The notes under the pieces were generated by a model. The model had not been told where the DNA came from. It was given only the letters and a program-made list of their open reading frames with translations, and did no database searches. A stretch of 64,000 bases of DNA from Paragorgia papillata (Eukaryota; Cnidaria; Anthozoa; Scleralcyonacea; Coralliidae): the NCBI GenBank assembly GCA_035771165.1, contig JAWNZC010000337.1, positions 1,290,501-1,354,500 of the forward strand. The letters run 5' to 3'. Below are positions 11,381-21,052 of this stretch, piece by piece (within the stretch, counting starts at the first letter, position 1; each line of letters opens with the position of its first letter). Made by a program: the position numbers and the translations under genes.

Positions 11381-11740
11381 TTAAGCATTTGCACACGCTT
11401 AAATTGTAGAGTAAATCATTACCCTTAAATATAGTCAACGCAAAAATTATGCATGCTACGCAAAAAAAGTTATCCAACAAAACACAAGGCAAACGCTTGC
11501 ATAGTCAAAAAGTTTGTATCAAAACATTTCGTAAAACATAAAAGAACACACACTGGAGCAACTGTTTCGATGGCACCCAAGCAGAATCTGGAAAATCTTC
11601 TTGCTTGCCGATAAAGGCTCGAATAAGCCAGACAATAAATTTGTGTACAGTCACCTTTGTGAAGTATCTTCTTTGAAATGAAAGTGATGAATGATTCTAT
11701 TAAATTCAAAATGTAAATATATGTAAATATGTAAAGTATA

Positions 11741-12032
11741 AGTTATAAACATTCAGTTGTCCTTCAGCAGCGTATATATGTGAAGAAGAAGAATTTCAAA
11801 TGAAGTCGAATCACTGCTGTAGAGAAAAGTTTTCTGACTGCCCCAACCGGGAATCGAACCCAAGGTATCTGGCTTAACGTACCAGCGCTCTACCACTGAG
11901 CTATTGGGACTCCAGGCTGAGGCAGTCAGAAATATCCATATATTAAATAGTTAAACCAGAGACCTTGGGTTCGATTCCCGGTTGGGGCAGTCAGAAAACT
12001 TTTCTCTACAGCAGTGATTCGACTTCATTTGG
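11741..12032 (-). mobile_element. tRNA-derived SINE-like insertion
   Basis: Inserted in TIR element copy 1. AAAGTATA is duplicated at 11733-11740 and 12033-12040. The sister element shows the uninterrupted site at about 12427-12445, so both borders are well defined. A minus-strand tRNA-like head (11839-11910) is followed by a tail with a CTTCTTCTTC run (about 11770-11790). On the other side of the head a partial inverted copy of the tRNA 3' half and tail lies at 11961-12032. The insertion therefore folds back on itself with arms of about 70 bp. Confidence 0.75.
11839..11910 (-). tRNA. tRNA-like sequence (anticodon GTT), likely SINE head
   Basis: The 72-nt cloverleaf is canonical in length: acceptor GTCCCAA/TTGGGGC with one G-U pair, D arm GCTC/GAGC, anticodon stem CTGGT/GCCAG, five-base variable loop and T arm with TTCGATT loop. 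The internal A box (TAGCTCAGTGGTAGAGC) and B box (GGTTCGATTCC) are intact. The anticodon loop ACGTTAA would give GTT (Asn), but position 33 is C instead of the invariant U. Because it sits inside a TSD-flanked insertion, I read it as a SINE head or tRNA pseudogene rather than a working tRNA gene. Confidence 0.6.
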
Positions 12033-12735
12033 AAAGTATAATATTGAAGAAAATCGTTATTAAATATCAATCCTAAAAGGTTTGGAAAACAAACCTACCT
12101 CTTTAGAATCAATGCAAACCTTTTAGAATCAATGCAAACCGCGCATGCGCAGACGTTTTTCCGCGGTGTTGCTTTTACTTGCTTTCAACAACACCGCGAA
12201 AAAACGTCTGCGCATGCGTTTGATTCGAGCACATTGCACGCGTCAAATTTGTTCTCAAAGATGGCGGTTGAGGAAGTTTACTCGGTTTGTGTGTGAATTT
12301 GGGAAAGTTTAAAGCACAATTTTTTGCGATCGGAGGACAAAAAAGGTTTGCATTGATTCTAAAGAGGTAGGTTTGTATTCCAAACCTTTTAGGATTGATA
12401 TTTAATAACGATTTTCTTCAATATTATACTTTACATATTTACATATTGAATTTAATAGAATCATTCATCACTTTCAATTCAAGGAAGATACTTCACAAAG
12501 GTGACTGTACACAAATTTATTGTCTGGCTTATTCGAGCCTTTATCCAAGCAAGACGATTTTCCAGATTCTGCTTGGGTACCATCGAAACAGTTGCTCCAG
12601 TGTGTGTTCTTTGATGTTTTACGAAATGTTTTGATACAAACTTTTTGACTATGCAAGCGTTTGCCTTGTGTTTTGTTGGATAACTTTTTTTGCGTAGCAT
12701 GCATAATTTTTGCGTTGACTATATTTAAGGGTAAT

Positions 12736-12863
12736 TATAATATCTTTATTTAGACTCAAACACAACGAAAACTACTATGCTATCAATCCATGATGTTTAC
12801 ACTCCTAGGGTCCCAACGCGAGTGTCTACTTTCACACGTGTCTATGATTACGTCATCATCACA
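12736..12863 (-). repeat. 3' LTR of the gypsy element
   Basis: 128 bp, the 3' LTR in the sense of the minus-strand element. It reads the same as the copy at 16144-16271. On the minus strand it begins TGTGATGATGACG and ends in TATTATA, so the usual TG start is present but not a CA end. The LTR is unusually short. Confidence 0.9.
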
Positions 12864-12991
12864 CTTCTCCCTACGTTGCACATTACACATTCTATTTTCA
12901 GTAGTTGTTAACAGAACTCAACGTGTGGTTTTTGTTGGGGTTTTTTGTTACATATATATATGGTAGTCATAAACTTGCTTTGTACTGTCAT

Positions 12992-13423
12992 TTAATGAGA
13001 AACAACTGAAGAGTTTGGATCATGATAAAAGTTTGTCTGCTGCCTGTTTCTTATCGGGTATCTTCTTGCTTCTTCTTCATTTTGTTGATCCTGTCCATTT
13101 CTCATCCTCCCATCTTCCTCGTCATCCCAGACTTCATCCAGATCATCACAAGATTGGTCTTGTTCATTGTCGTGGTTTATGGGTTTGAAGTAGGATATGT
13201 TCCTGGTTATTTGATGCGAATGTCTTTGAGCTGTGATGGTAGAGCCTTTGACTTTAATTACCTTGTATGGACTGGGGTTAAATTTAGTTGAAAATTTATT
13301 CTTCTTTTGTTGCTTACAGAGGACTAAATCACCAATATTGATCTGGATTTTCTTTACATGTCTGGCCTGGTCAGCATACGTTTTCATTTTCGTCTTGGCT
13401 TCCTGGTCGTTCTGCCTTGCCAC
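12992..13423 (-). pseudogene. Integrase C-terminal part, frameshifted
   Basis: A 143-residue frame carrying the integrase C-terminal region, with G-D-L-V-L-C near residue 33 and a basic stretch, then an acidic tail. It continues the integrase frame at 13384-14814 but in another phase, so a one-base slip lies around 13425-13445. In related elements this part is continuous with the catalytic core. The frame is otherwise open, consistent with a young copy. Confidence 0.75.
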
Positions 13424-14814
13424 TGCATGCTTGTTGATTGGTTTGGGTGTTGTGGTAGTTTGGTACGGATTGTTCTGTTGAACAGCAGTTCTGCTGGGGC
13501 AACCTTGGTGGTACTATGGGGTGCTGCTCGATAGTTCAGAAGAAAGGTATATAGCTCCTTTTTCCATAGTTTTCCTTCTGTGCGTGCGGTTAGGATGGAT
13601 TTTAGCAATGGTTTCATGAATGACTCCGCTTCCGAGTTCCCTTGTGGCCATAATGGGGTAATTGTGTTGAACTGTATGCCATGGATCTCCATGTATCTTC
13701 TTATTTCGTGTTCGTTAAATGGTGGTCCATTATCAGTGATTACTTTGTGAGGCATTCCATGTGTGGAGAATATTCTGTCGAGTTTTGGTATGACGGTGGG
13801 TGCCGCTGTTGAATGTATAATTTCAACTTCTGGGTATCTGGAATAAGCATCTATGACAACCAGTAGTAGCTCTCCACTTGGAAGGGGACCAAGGAAATCC
13901 ATATGCACCGTATGCCATGGTGCTGGTGGCAGTCTTGACATCTTTAGAGGTACAGGAGGGTTAGCTGGTGTAGTACTTTGACATGGGATACAGAAGTCTA
14001 TGATCTTCTTTACTGCCGTGTCGATGAATGGGAACCAAATTTTCTCTCGTATTAATTGTTTAGTTTTGGTCAATCCCTGATGACCTTCATGGGCCAGGTC
14101 TATAGCTTGCTGTCGTAGTGTGGTTGGTATTATAATTCGTGTTGACTTTAGGACCAGGTCGTTGTCGTTGCTGGTGGAAAGTTCACTGCGAACCCTGTAG
14201 TAGATATCAAGTTCTCGTCTGTTGATTCTTGGATCTGTGAGCTTTCTTGACTCATGCCACTTTCCAGTTCTGATGTACTTGGCAACTGCTTGAAGAGTTG
14301 CATCTTCCTTTGTCTGTGTTTTGATGTCTTCGAGGCTGATCGACTTTGGCGTTGTATGTTGAGCAATGAAGTTGATGTATTCTTCTGCTACATTTCTATG
14401 ATGGTATGTTTCTGCTGTCACCACTGGGTGTCGCGACATGTAGTCAGAGGGATTATCTTTTCCAGGGCGATATTTTACGGTGAAGCGGTACTTGTGAAGG
14501 CGTAGGAACCATCTTTCTATCCTGGCAGGTGGTTTGGAGTTAGGATTGCTGCAGATTAATTCAAGTGGTTTGTGGTCAGTGTATAACACAAATTCTGCAC
14601 CGTAGAGGTAGATATGGAATCTTTCCATGGCCCATACTATGGCGAGTGCTTCTCGTTCAGTTTGGCTGTATCTTTGTTCCACAGGAGTGAGAGCTCGACT
14701 TGCATAGGCGATCACTTTGTAGTCTTCTTTACCTGGAGTGTGTTGTTGTAGGATCGCACCCAAACCAGTTGGGCTTGCATCGACCGTGAGTTCTGTTTGT
14801 TTTTTTTGTGTCAA
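13384..14814 (-). CDS. Ty3/gypsy RNase H and integrase
   Basis: 476 residues. RNase H begins at once (T-V-D-A-S-P-T-G near residue 10) and includes the TDHKPL segment near 80. The integrase follows. Its zinc-binding H...H...C-x2-C motif lies at about 238-275, and the catalytic core has D (M-D-F-L-G-P), D (T-D-N-G-P-P-F) and E (N-S-E-A-E), all intact. The frame differs from RT at 14729-15595. The switch falls in a run of eight A residues (sense strand, about 14793-14800), so it is either a homopolymer indel or a slippery frameshift site. The C-terminal integrase part is in the next frame (12992-13423). Confidence 0.9.
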   Translation of the reverse strand: MTQKKQTELTVDASPTGLGAILQQHTPGKEDYKVIAYASRALTPVEQRYSQTEREALAIVWAMERFHIYLYGAEFVLYTDHKPLELICSNPNSKPPARIERWFLRLHKYRFTVKYRPGKDNPSDYMSRHPVVTAETYHHRNVAEEYINFIAQHTTPKSISLEDIKTQTKEDATLQAVAKYIRTGKWHESRKLTDPRINRRELDIYYRVRSELSTSNDNDLVLKSTRIIIPTTLRQQAIDLAHEGHQGLTKTKQLIREKIWFPFIDTAVKKIIDFCIPCQSTTPANPPVPLKMSRLPPAPWHTVHMDFLGPLPSGELLLVVIDAYSRYPEVEIIHSTAAPTVIPKLDRIFSTHGMPHKVITDNGPPFNEHEIRRYMEIHGIQFNTITPLWPQGNSEAESFMKPLLKSILTARTEGKLWKKELYTFLLNYRAAPHSTTKVAPAELLFNRTIRTKLPQHPNQSTSMQWQGRTTRKPRRK

Positions 14815-15595
14815 AATATGCCATGACTGGGGCAGAAGTTAGAGCTGCTGTCAATGTTTTCCAAGCGTTCTCATGCATTGGTGACCACTCAAATCTGGCA
14901 CTCTTCTTGGTGAGTTCACGTAGAGGTGCTGTTATGGTTGCATAGTTGATAATGAATTTTGAACAATAGTTCGCCATTCCCAGTAGGCTGCGAACTCCAC
15001 TGACATTAGATGGATGGGGCGCGTTGACTATGGCGGCTATCTTCTTGGGGTCAGGACTAACTCCGTCTGCAGAAAAAATCATCCCGAAGAATTCGAGGGT
15101 ATGCTTGTTGTAAGCGCATTTTGACTCGTTGAGGGTGAGACCAACTTGTCGCAATCGTGCGAAGACATTCCTAAGAGCTGTGTCGTGGGCAGACTGTGTA
15201 GAACCAAAGATTAAGATGTCATCGCTGATGTTAAGAACACCATCAATACCAGCAATGGCTTGGCTTATGGCAAACTGGAATACTTCAGCTGCTGAGGATG
15301 TCCCATAGTTGAGTCGGACGTATCGATGTAGCCCTTTATGAGTACGAAAAGTAGTAATGTTCCTGGACTCCGGTGCGAGGTATATTTGATGATAGCCATG
15401 GCGAAGATCTAATTTGGAAAACACTGTAGCACCATTTAGTTTGTGAATAAGTTCATCGACAGTGGGCATAGGATGGCGCTCGCGGAGTATTGCTGTGTTG
15501 GGAAGACGCATGTCCACACAAATTCTTACTTCGTAAGATCGACGTAAGATCGACGGACGCAAGCGATTTTTCGATTCCTTTCGCTTGCGTTTCAC
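14729..15595 (-). CDS. Ty3/gypsy reverse transcriptase
   Basis: The frame holds RT from the R-I-C-V-D-M-R-L segment onward: the F-S-K-L-D-L block with catalytic Asp, L-N-Y-G-T-S-S-A, the polymerase box I-S-D-D (in place of the commoner Y-x-D-D), then the thumb/connection F-F-G-M-I-F and S-L-L-G-M. The RT N-terminus is missing: gag runs almost directly into motif 1, and GTAAGATCGAC is duplicated at the junction (about 15536-15552). The listed start is only the first ATG of the frame; about 20 residues before the RT homology are out-of-frame gag. Confidence 0.88.
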   Translation of the reverse strand: MKRKRKESKNRLRPSILRRSYEVRICVDMRLPNTAILRERHPMPTVDELIHKLNGATVFSKLDLRHGYHQIYLAPESRNITTFRTHKGLHRYVRLNYGTSSAAEVFQFAISQAIAGIDGVLNISDDILIFGSTQSAHDTALRNVFARLRQVGLTLNESKCAYNKHTLEFFGMIFSADGVSPDPKKIAAIVNAPHPSNVSGVRSLLGMANYCSKFIINYATITAPLRELTKKSARFEWSPMHENAWKTLTAALTSAPVMAYFDTKKTNRTHGRCKPNWFGCDPTTTHSR

Positions 15596-16109
15596 TTATT
15601 TCGATAGAACGGCCTTCCGTCAGGAGTGTGGTTAAGGTTAGTGACGAATCGCGAAGTGCTTTTCGTCGAAGACGGGTAGATGTGCAGCTTTGGATTATCT
15701 GTGTTTTGATTTCACGATCAACGTCGCCGAACTCACAGGTGGAGGCTAGTTTCCGAAGGCGTGTGTGATATTGATCCAGTGTTTCCTCGGTAGTTTGTCG
15801 GGCTTGACGGAATACATAGATTTCGTACTCGAGGTTCCTTTTAGGCATAAAATACTCTGACAATTTCTCGACGGCTGTTTTAAAATCGTCGTCATCTCCA
15901 GTATTGGATAAGGTTTCAAATGTTTCCTCTACTTGTGGACCAGCTTGATAGAGCAGTAGAGCTCGTTTCTGTGTTGCGTTTGTGATGTTTCCCGCTCGGA
16001 GATAAGTGTTGAATCGCTTGAGCCATTGTTTCCATCGAGTGGCTAAACTGCTTGGATCCGCATGTGGATCGAACTGTGGCATTGGTATGAGGTCTAACTT
16101 TGTAGCCAT
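15453..16109 (-). CDS. Ty3/gypsy Gag, truncated
   Basis: The first ATG after the 5' LTR and presumed primer-binding site is at 16109. The product is a capsid-type Gag: W-K-Q-W-L-K-R-F near residue 27, Y-F-M-P-K-R-N near 85, and a C-terminal A-S-T-C-E-F-G-D. It assembles the cytoplasmic particle. The usual CCHC knuckle is absent; the last roughly 30 residues are out-of-frame RT sequence after the deletion junction near 15540. Gag and RT are in different frames. Confidence 0.85.
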   Translation of the reverse strand: MATKLDLIPMPQFDPHADPSSLATRWKQWLKRFNTYLRAGNITNATQKRALLLYQAGPQVEETFETLSNTGDDDDFKTAVEKLSEYFMPKRNLEYEIYVFRQARQTTEETLDQYHTRLRKLASTCEFGDVDREIKTQIIQSCTSTRLRRKALRDSSLTLTTLLTEGRSIEISETQAKGIEKSLASVDLTSILRSKNLCGHASSQHSNTPRAPSYAHCR

Positions 16110-16143
16110 CGCGTGGGAGTATATCGATATCCTCGTCGCCAAA

Positions 16144-16271
16144 TATAATATCTTTATTTAGACTCAAACACAACGAAAACTACTATGCTATCAATCCATG
16201 ATGTTTACACTCCTAGGGTCCCAACGCGAGTGTCTACTTTCACACGTGTCTATGATTACGTCATCATCACA
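16144..16271 (-). repeat. 5' LTR of the gypsy element
   Basis: Reads identical to 12736-12863. On the minus strand this is the transcription start side, followed directly by TGGCGACGAGGAT, the expected position of the tRNA primer-binding site. I have not assigned the primer tRNA. Confidence 0.9.
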
Positions 16272-16801
16272 GTAATGATTTACTCTACAATTTAAGCGTG
16301 TGCAAATGCTTAACTCTTTGATAGTTTGCTTAACTCTTGTGTCTTAAGTTCGGTATTCGACAATTTTTCAAGAAATGTTCGCACGCCTCCCGGTCTAAAA
16401 CGACAATTTTTAATTTAAATTCTGTTTCTTTTTAGATTTTAAATGTTAGAAAACTTTTTATTAATGTCCAAACTACGCGTCTAGTGTATTTTTTTGTTTG
16501 TTTCACTTACCTTGAATAACTAAAAGCCATGTTTTTGTTTACGAAGATGGGATTTAAATTCCCCGCCATTTTTTCTAGTACACGCGCATGCGCAGACGTT
16601 TTTCCGCGGTGTTGCTTTCAACATGGTGGCCAACATGCGCGAGGCGACCTGCGCGAGGACATAAACTTCAAAGGTTCCGACGAGAGTGGATGTGGTCAGG
16701 AGCTCAAAAGACTTTGCGAGCTCCGAGGCTGCTTGGTAACGCAACGCTTAATGCTGATTGGTCATTTGCTATCATGTGACATTTTTCTGTCGCCCGACAG
16801 T

Positions 16802-17087
16802 GGTAATAATTCCATGTCCTAAATAAGCCAGGTACTTCATGAAAGCCTGACCCCAACACACACCCTAATCCTAACCAATAAATTCGTGAATATAGGACAT
16901 GGATTTATAACCCCGACAGTCGGCGATCGATCAGTCTCTCTTGAAAGAGAGCTTGACACAAATCATTGATTCTTCCGGTTATACGTCCATGTCCTATTTA
17001 CACGAATTGCCATCCTTAGGTTAGGTTGTGTGTTGGGGTAAGGCTTTCATGAAGTACTTGGGTTATGTAGGACATGGAATTATTACC
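16802..17087. mobile_element. MITE with about 100-bp inverted ends
   Basis: The ends GGTAATAATTCCATGTCC and GGACATGGAATTATTACC are exact complements. Similarity continues inward for about 100 bp with scattered mismatches, including a TTCATGAAAGCC block in each arm. The short central loop holds CTCTCTTGAAAGAGAG. No ORF and no clear target duplication. Confidence 0.75.
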
Positions 17088-18086
17088 ATTCTTCCCCTCC
17101 GCCCCCTATTCATGTGACACGCCATAGCCAATAAAAATCACTTCCTGTTTTGTATTGCGTGTTCTATAAAAAGCTTCACCGAACAAATTAACATCCAACG
17201 ACATCGAAGGTCAAAAAATTCATTGCTTGTGCATAAACATCTTCAAATTAAACACACGTTTATTTAGTTTTCAAGTAATCTTTCGAAGTGGCAATGCTGA
17301 AGTAAAATCTAGTACTGTTTTCTGCAGTGAACCAGCAACTTGCAATTAACCACCAAATATTTTAATATTTGATTACAACAATTCTCAAATATATTCCCAG
17401 ATATTTTTACCAGTTAAGTGCACAACGGCAATTCCGATTTTCCGAATAGCCACAACATTTTAAATGTTTTCACCAAAAGTTTTGATGTTTCACCCCATTT
17501 CAACAACTGCTTTAGCTTGGCGACGAGATAATAATTTGTCTCACGCGTTTCAGTTCAGATTCAGACATTCAGTCAAGCAAAGGCTGCAAAGCGGCTTGAT
17601 ATGGTTTGTATTCAGACTTTATACGTACAGTACTTGCGTATAAGTTCCAGTAGACTATAAATTACGGACACTGCGTTCGCTTTCCCGATCAGAATGAACT
17701 TTCTAGCGCAATTGTTTCTTCCCGTAGTCAGACGACAAGACAGCAGCAGTGTTTTGTTTTGACAGCTAGGCTGGCATTCAATACATATTGCACAGTTGTT
17801 GTTCTTCCTTCACGCATAGTATTACGGGCAAAATGCGGAGGTTCCTTCTTCAGCTTCTTTAATCGCTCTTGTCCATGAAAATGGCAAAGACGGTAACGGT
17901 AAATTTGAGAAAACACAAACTTTCTAGTCGGAATCTGGGCGGCTTCTCGGCAATTCCCACGAACTTTCGATTTTCGAATCAGTTAATTGCTTAATTTCCG
18001 TTGATGTATATCCGGCTTTTGTCTCTCAACCAATCAGGGTTTCGTCCAGATTCTGGACGAAGAACACGGGTCTATGAATAGATTTG
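17088..18086. other. Gene-free stretch, possible promoter
   Basis: No coding similarity. CCAAT (about 17128) followed by TCTATAAAAAG (about 17163) has the spacing of a CCAAT/TATA promoter on the plus strand, but no downstream reading frame matches a known family. Confidence 0.35.
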
Positions 18087-18188
18087 TGTCAGGCCCTTCC
18101 ACTGATCTCTATAAAAGGACTGGATAGAGCATCTATTGTTCAGGAATTGATGCCGGAAGTGAGCAGCGGCGGCCATCTTACTAGGACC

Positions 18189-18397
18189 TAGCCTGGTACC
18201 CTGGCCCAATTTCAAAAGAAATATGGGCCAGGTAACCACTAATCTCATTCTCGCGTCATCAGGGCTAAATTCACTTATGACGATTGCAGTTTTACTCATA
18301 GCCACTAAAAACGCGCGAAATTTCAACCAATAGGAAAGCAGAAGTCTTTAGTGGTTACCTGGCCCATATTCTTTGATTGGGCCAGGGTACCAGGCTA
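18189..18397. mobile_element. 209-bp MITE with 9-bp TSD
   Basis: The ends TAGCCTGGTACCCTGGCCCA and its complement form inverted repeats of about 55 bp. ACTAGGACC is duplicated at 18180-18188 and 18398-18406, and occurs once at the matching place in the opposite arm of the host foldback. The ends differ from the 9-bp-TSD family at 11-16 kb. Confidence 0.9.
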
Positions 18398-19950
18398 ACT
18401 AGGACCCCACTTGGGTCCTAAACAATATGGCGTACATAGGAGTGGAAAGCAGTTTAACGACGTTTTTCGCCAAATTCGGGAAGTTTGCGAAAATTTACCA
18501 CCGAACTATAAGGTTCGTAATCTTATTTTATGTAATAGTTAAGTGTTTTCAACTCTTTATTCCTTTTACAAAGGCTTTTTTTTGCGAAAGATACCTGCCT
18601 ATGTATTTGCTTCACGAATCACGGTATTAACAAAATAGTCGGTAAACAAATTTCTTACTTGTTTCTCTCTTTATTTTGTAGTATAATAAACGCCGTATTA
18701 TTAAATGGTTTACTGTGATGGGTTTCCTTTAAGTTTTGATTGATTTATTGCCGATTATTAAATCCAAATGGGAATTCAAATTTGGAAAAGTTTTAGCATA
18801 TTAAAACCTTATACATGCAATTTATATAACTTAGTAAAAATCTTTAACGTGAACGCATAAATTCAGTGAGATATGAATTATAACTTGTCTTTTTGAATTA
18901 GTATTTTAATTTGGACCCTTGATTTTACTAACTGGTCAATGACTCATTGACTATAAATGGTGCCACACTCCCATGGACCCATAAATTAGATGCTTGAGTT
19001 TGTAATACACTGTCTATAATCTGCTAGGCTAATGTCAAGACTTGGCATTAGTATAGTTTCTAATTTTTAAATAACCAAAGATAAGTTTGTGCTACTTCAA
19101 ACGGTTCAGTGGTTCACATGGTTTTCTAATGTAGTATTTTCAGTTTGACTCTTTCAGTCACCACAGGCAACATGTGTATTTTTCTATTTGTCAGTTTGCT
19201 ACCCTTGCTTATCTAGTTCAATAGTTCAGCATATCTCACTAGTCATCAAAACTTGCTGCAAGAGATCTTTGCTCTATCATCTTAGTAGACTGTAATCTTT
19301 AGTTTATTACCTTTACAGGTTGTACACATACATGTAATTGGCTTGGCTTTAGTAATCCAGTTGCTCAGGTGTTAATCTGGATACAGATTGTAACCCTATG
19401 TAACATTTGCTCTGTTATTGTAATAGTTATTGCTGTTCAATGATTAGAGAGATTTCAATACTGTATGCATGTATATATTAAAAGCTTCTATATGTGGAGT
19501 TGCATTTCTATAATTTTAAGTAAATATTTATAAATATTTAAGTAAATATTTATAAATATTTAGTTTTTTACCACAATTAGCATTACTTGTCTTCCAAAGA
19601 ACACTATAGTAACTGACTTTTTACCACAAAGGTTGGCTGTGGTTTCCTTCTCAAGATGGCAAACCAAAATTTTGCTGTACTGAGTCCATCATTGCAATGC
19701 ATTTGATAAGGGCAAAAGTCCCCAAAACATAGAGTTTATATTGACAAGAGAATTCTATTATGGGATTATGAGAAGCCCTGAACATCAAGATGTGTCATTG
19801 AAAGTAGCTTCAACCAAAACAAGAGAATTAATAATGTATTTTCAAATATAGAAATATTAAAAATAGATTATGCAAATGCTCTTGCTGTATTGTTGTGAAT
19901 ATTTATTTGCAGGTGGCTATATTATATTTCATTTATCTAATAATAAACTT

Positions 19951-20003
19951 GCAGAGTGTCTGGGATACTGCTAGAGTTTTAGTTGGCATCCCAGACACTC
20001 TGC
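19951..20003. repeat. Perfect 16-bp hairpin
   Basis: GCAGAGTGTCTGGGAT is followed after 21 nt by its exact complement. It lies near the centre of the foldback element. It could be a pre-miRNA-like stem or a transposon-internal structure; nothing here decides. Confidence 0.85.
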
Positions 20004-20736
20004 AGAAATTGTAATATCAACAGGTGCATTTACTTGTAAAAAATGTAAAGTTTAGCTGGTTTTCATTGAAAATCCGACCATTTAAAGCAAAAATTATGAT
20101 TCAACTTTAGTGGTATTAAACTCAAAAAGACAAGTTATACTTTATAATATCTCACTATTATTTATGCCTCCATGAAGGCCTTTATTGTATAAATTGCATT
20201 GCAAGCTAATTTATTTCTATGGATCCATGTGAGTACAAAACCATAAAAAAACAATACACTTCTGATGGCAACAAGGTTGCCTAAAGAAACATATTAAAGG
20301 TGGCAAATGGACTATAAAGTTTTATGCTAGAACTTTTCCAAATTTGAATTCCCATTTGGATTTAATAATCGGCAATAAATCAATGAAAACTTAAAGGAAA
20401 CCCATCACAGTAAACCATTTAATAATACGGCGTTTACACTACAAAATAAAGAGAGAAACAAGTACACATGCGGAATTGGAAGACATTTGTTTACCGACTA
20501 TTTTGTTAATACCGTGATTCGTGAAGCAAATACATAGGCAGGTATCGTTCGCAAAAAAAAGCCTTTGTAAAAGGAATAAAGAGTTGAAAACACTTAACTA
20601 TTACATAGAATGAGATTACGAACCTTAATTCGGTGGTAAATCTTAGCAAACCTCTCGAATTTGGCGAAAAACGTCGTTAAACTGCTTTCCACTCCTATGT
20701 ACGCCATATTGTTTAGGACCCAAGTGGGTCCTAGTA

Positions 20737-21052
20737 GGTAGAAGTTAGATGGGATGACTCTCTGGGACCTTTTCCGAAGGCTGCGCCAATTGACGTATTG
20801 AACCTTACTGCGCATCCCACAAGCTTTGGAAATGGCTGTGGACCATATATTGAGGATTTTATTAGTGGTGGTCGGAGGGGACGCGGAGGACAGAAAACCC
20901 ATCGCTTTTCAGGTTAGGGTTAGGGGTTCATTTAGGGGGACTACTGGTTAGGGTTAGGGGGGTGTTGGGTTTTGTTTTCATTAAAAACCATACTTTACAA
21001 GGCTACATCTTCGGAAAAGGTCCCACAGAGTCATCCCATCTAACCTCTTCCG
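20737..21052. mobile_element. 316-bp MITE with 8-bp TSD
   Basis: Arms of about 45 bp share TTAGATGGGATGACTC and GGGACCTTTTCCGAAG. TCCTAGTA is duplicated exactly at 20729-20736 and 21053-21060, and occurs once in the opposite arm of the host foldback. The 8-bp TSD suggests the hAT superfamily. The interior carries GTTAGGGTTAGGGG. Confidence 0.9.

Larger units (their letters stand above)
11081..12170. mobile_element. TIR transposon with 9-bp TSD, copy 1
   Basis: The termini are inverted: AACACCGCGGAAAAACGTC at the left and its complement ending CCGCGGTGTT at the right, extending about 31 bp. GCTTTTACT is duplicated exactly on both sides (11072-11080 and 12171-12179), a 9-bp TSD. A 9-bp TSD is characteristic of Mutator-like elements, but no transposase is present to confirm this. 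Behind the TIR are a perfect NRF-1-type palindrome (TGCGCATGCGCG) and ATGGCGG. A 59-nt open frame then ends at AAG|GTAAGT (11183), with an acceptor-like TTTTAG at 11294-11299. A 292-bp insertion (11741-12032) interrupts the element. Confidence 0.85.
12736..16271 (-). mobile_element. Ty3/gypsy LTR retrotransposon, recent insertion
   Basis: Coding strand is minus. The two 128-bp LTRs read as identical. GTAAT is duplicated at 12731-12735 and 16272-16276, and the sister TIR element near 11398-11430 shows the empty site. Order 5' to 3' on the minus strand: LTR, likely primer-binding site (TGGCGACGAGGAT), gag, RT, RNase H, integrase, LTR. The nucleocapsid zinc knuckle and protease are missing, apparently by an internal deletion between gag and RT. 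Identical LTRs imply recent insertion, but the copy could not be autonomous without a protease. Confidence 0.93.
12190..16613. mobile_element. TIR transposon with 9-bp TSD, copy 2
   Basis: Same family as 11081-12170 but inverted relative to it. The ends read AACACCGCGAAAAAACGTC and ACGTTTTTCCGCGGTGTT. GCTTTCAAC is duplicated exactly at 12181-12189 and 16614-16622. A single base separates its left TSD from the right TSD of copy 1. Without the nested gypsy element it is about 880 bp. It keeps about 120 bp near the left end (about 12218-12340) that copy 1 has lost, including AAGATGGCGG. The gypsy insertion at 12736-16271 divides it. Confidence 0.85.

Noticed and set aside
12474..12704. C2H2 zinc-finger-like H-Q-R-T-H-T-G motif in the TIR element
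   Set aside because: Only one cysteine precedes the histidines, so no finger can form. The match to a finger linker is probably chance, though present in both copies.
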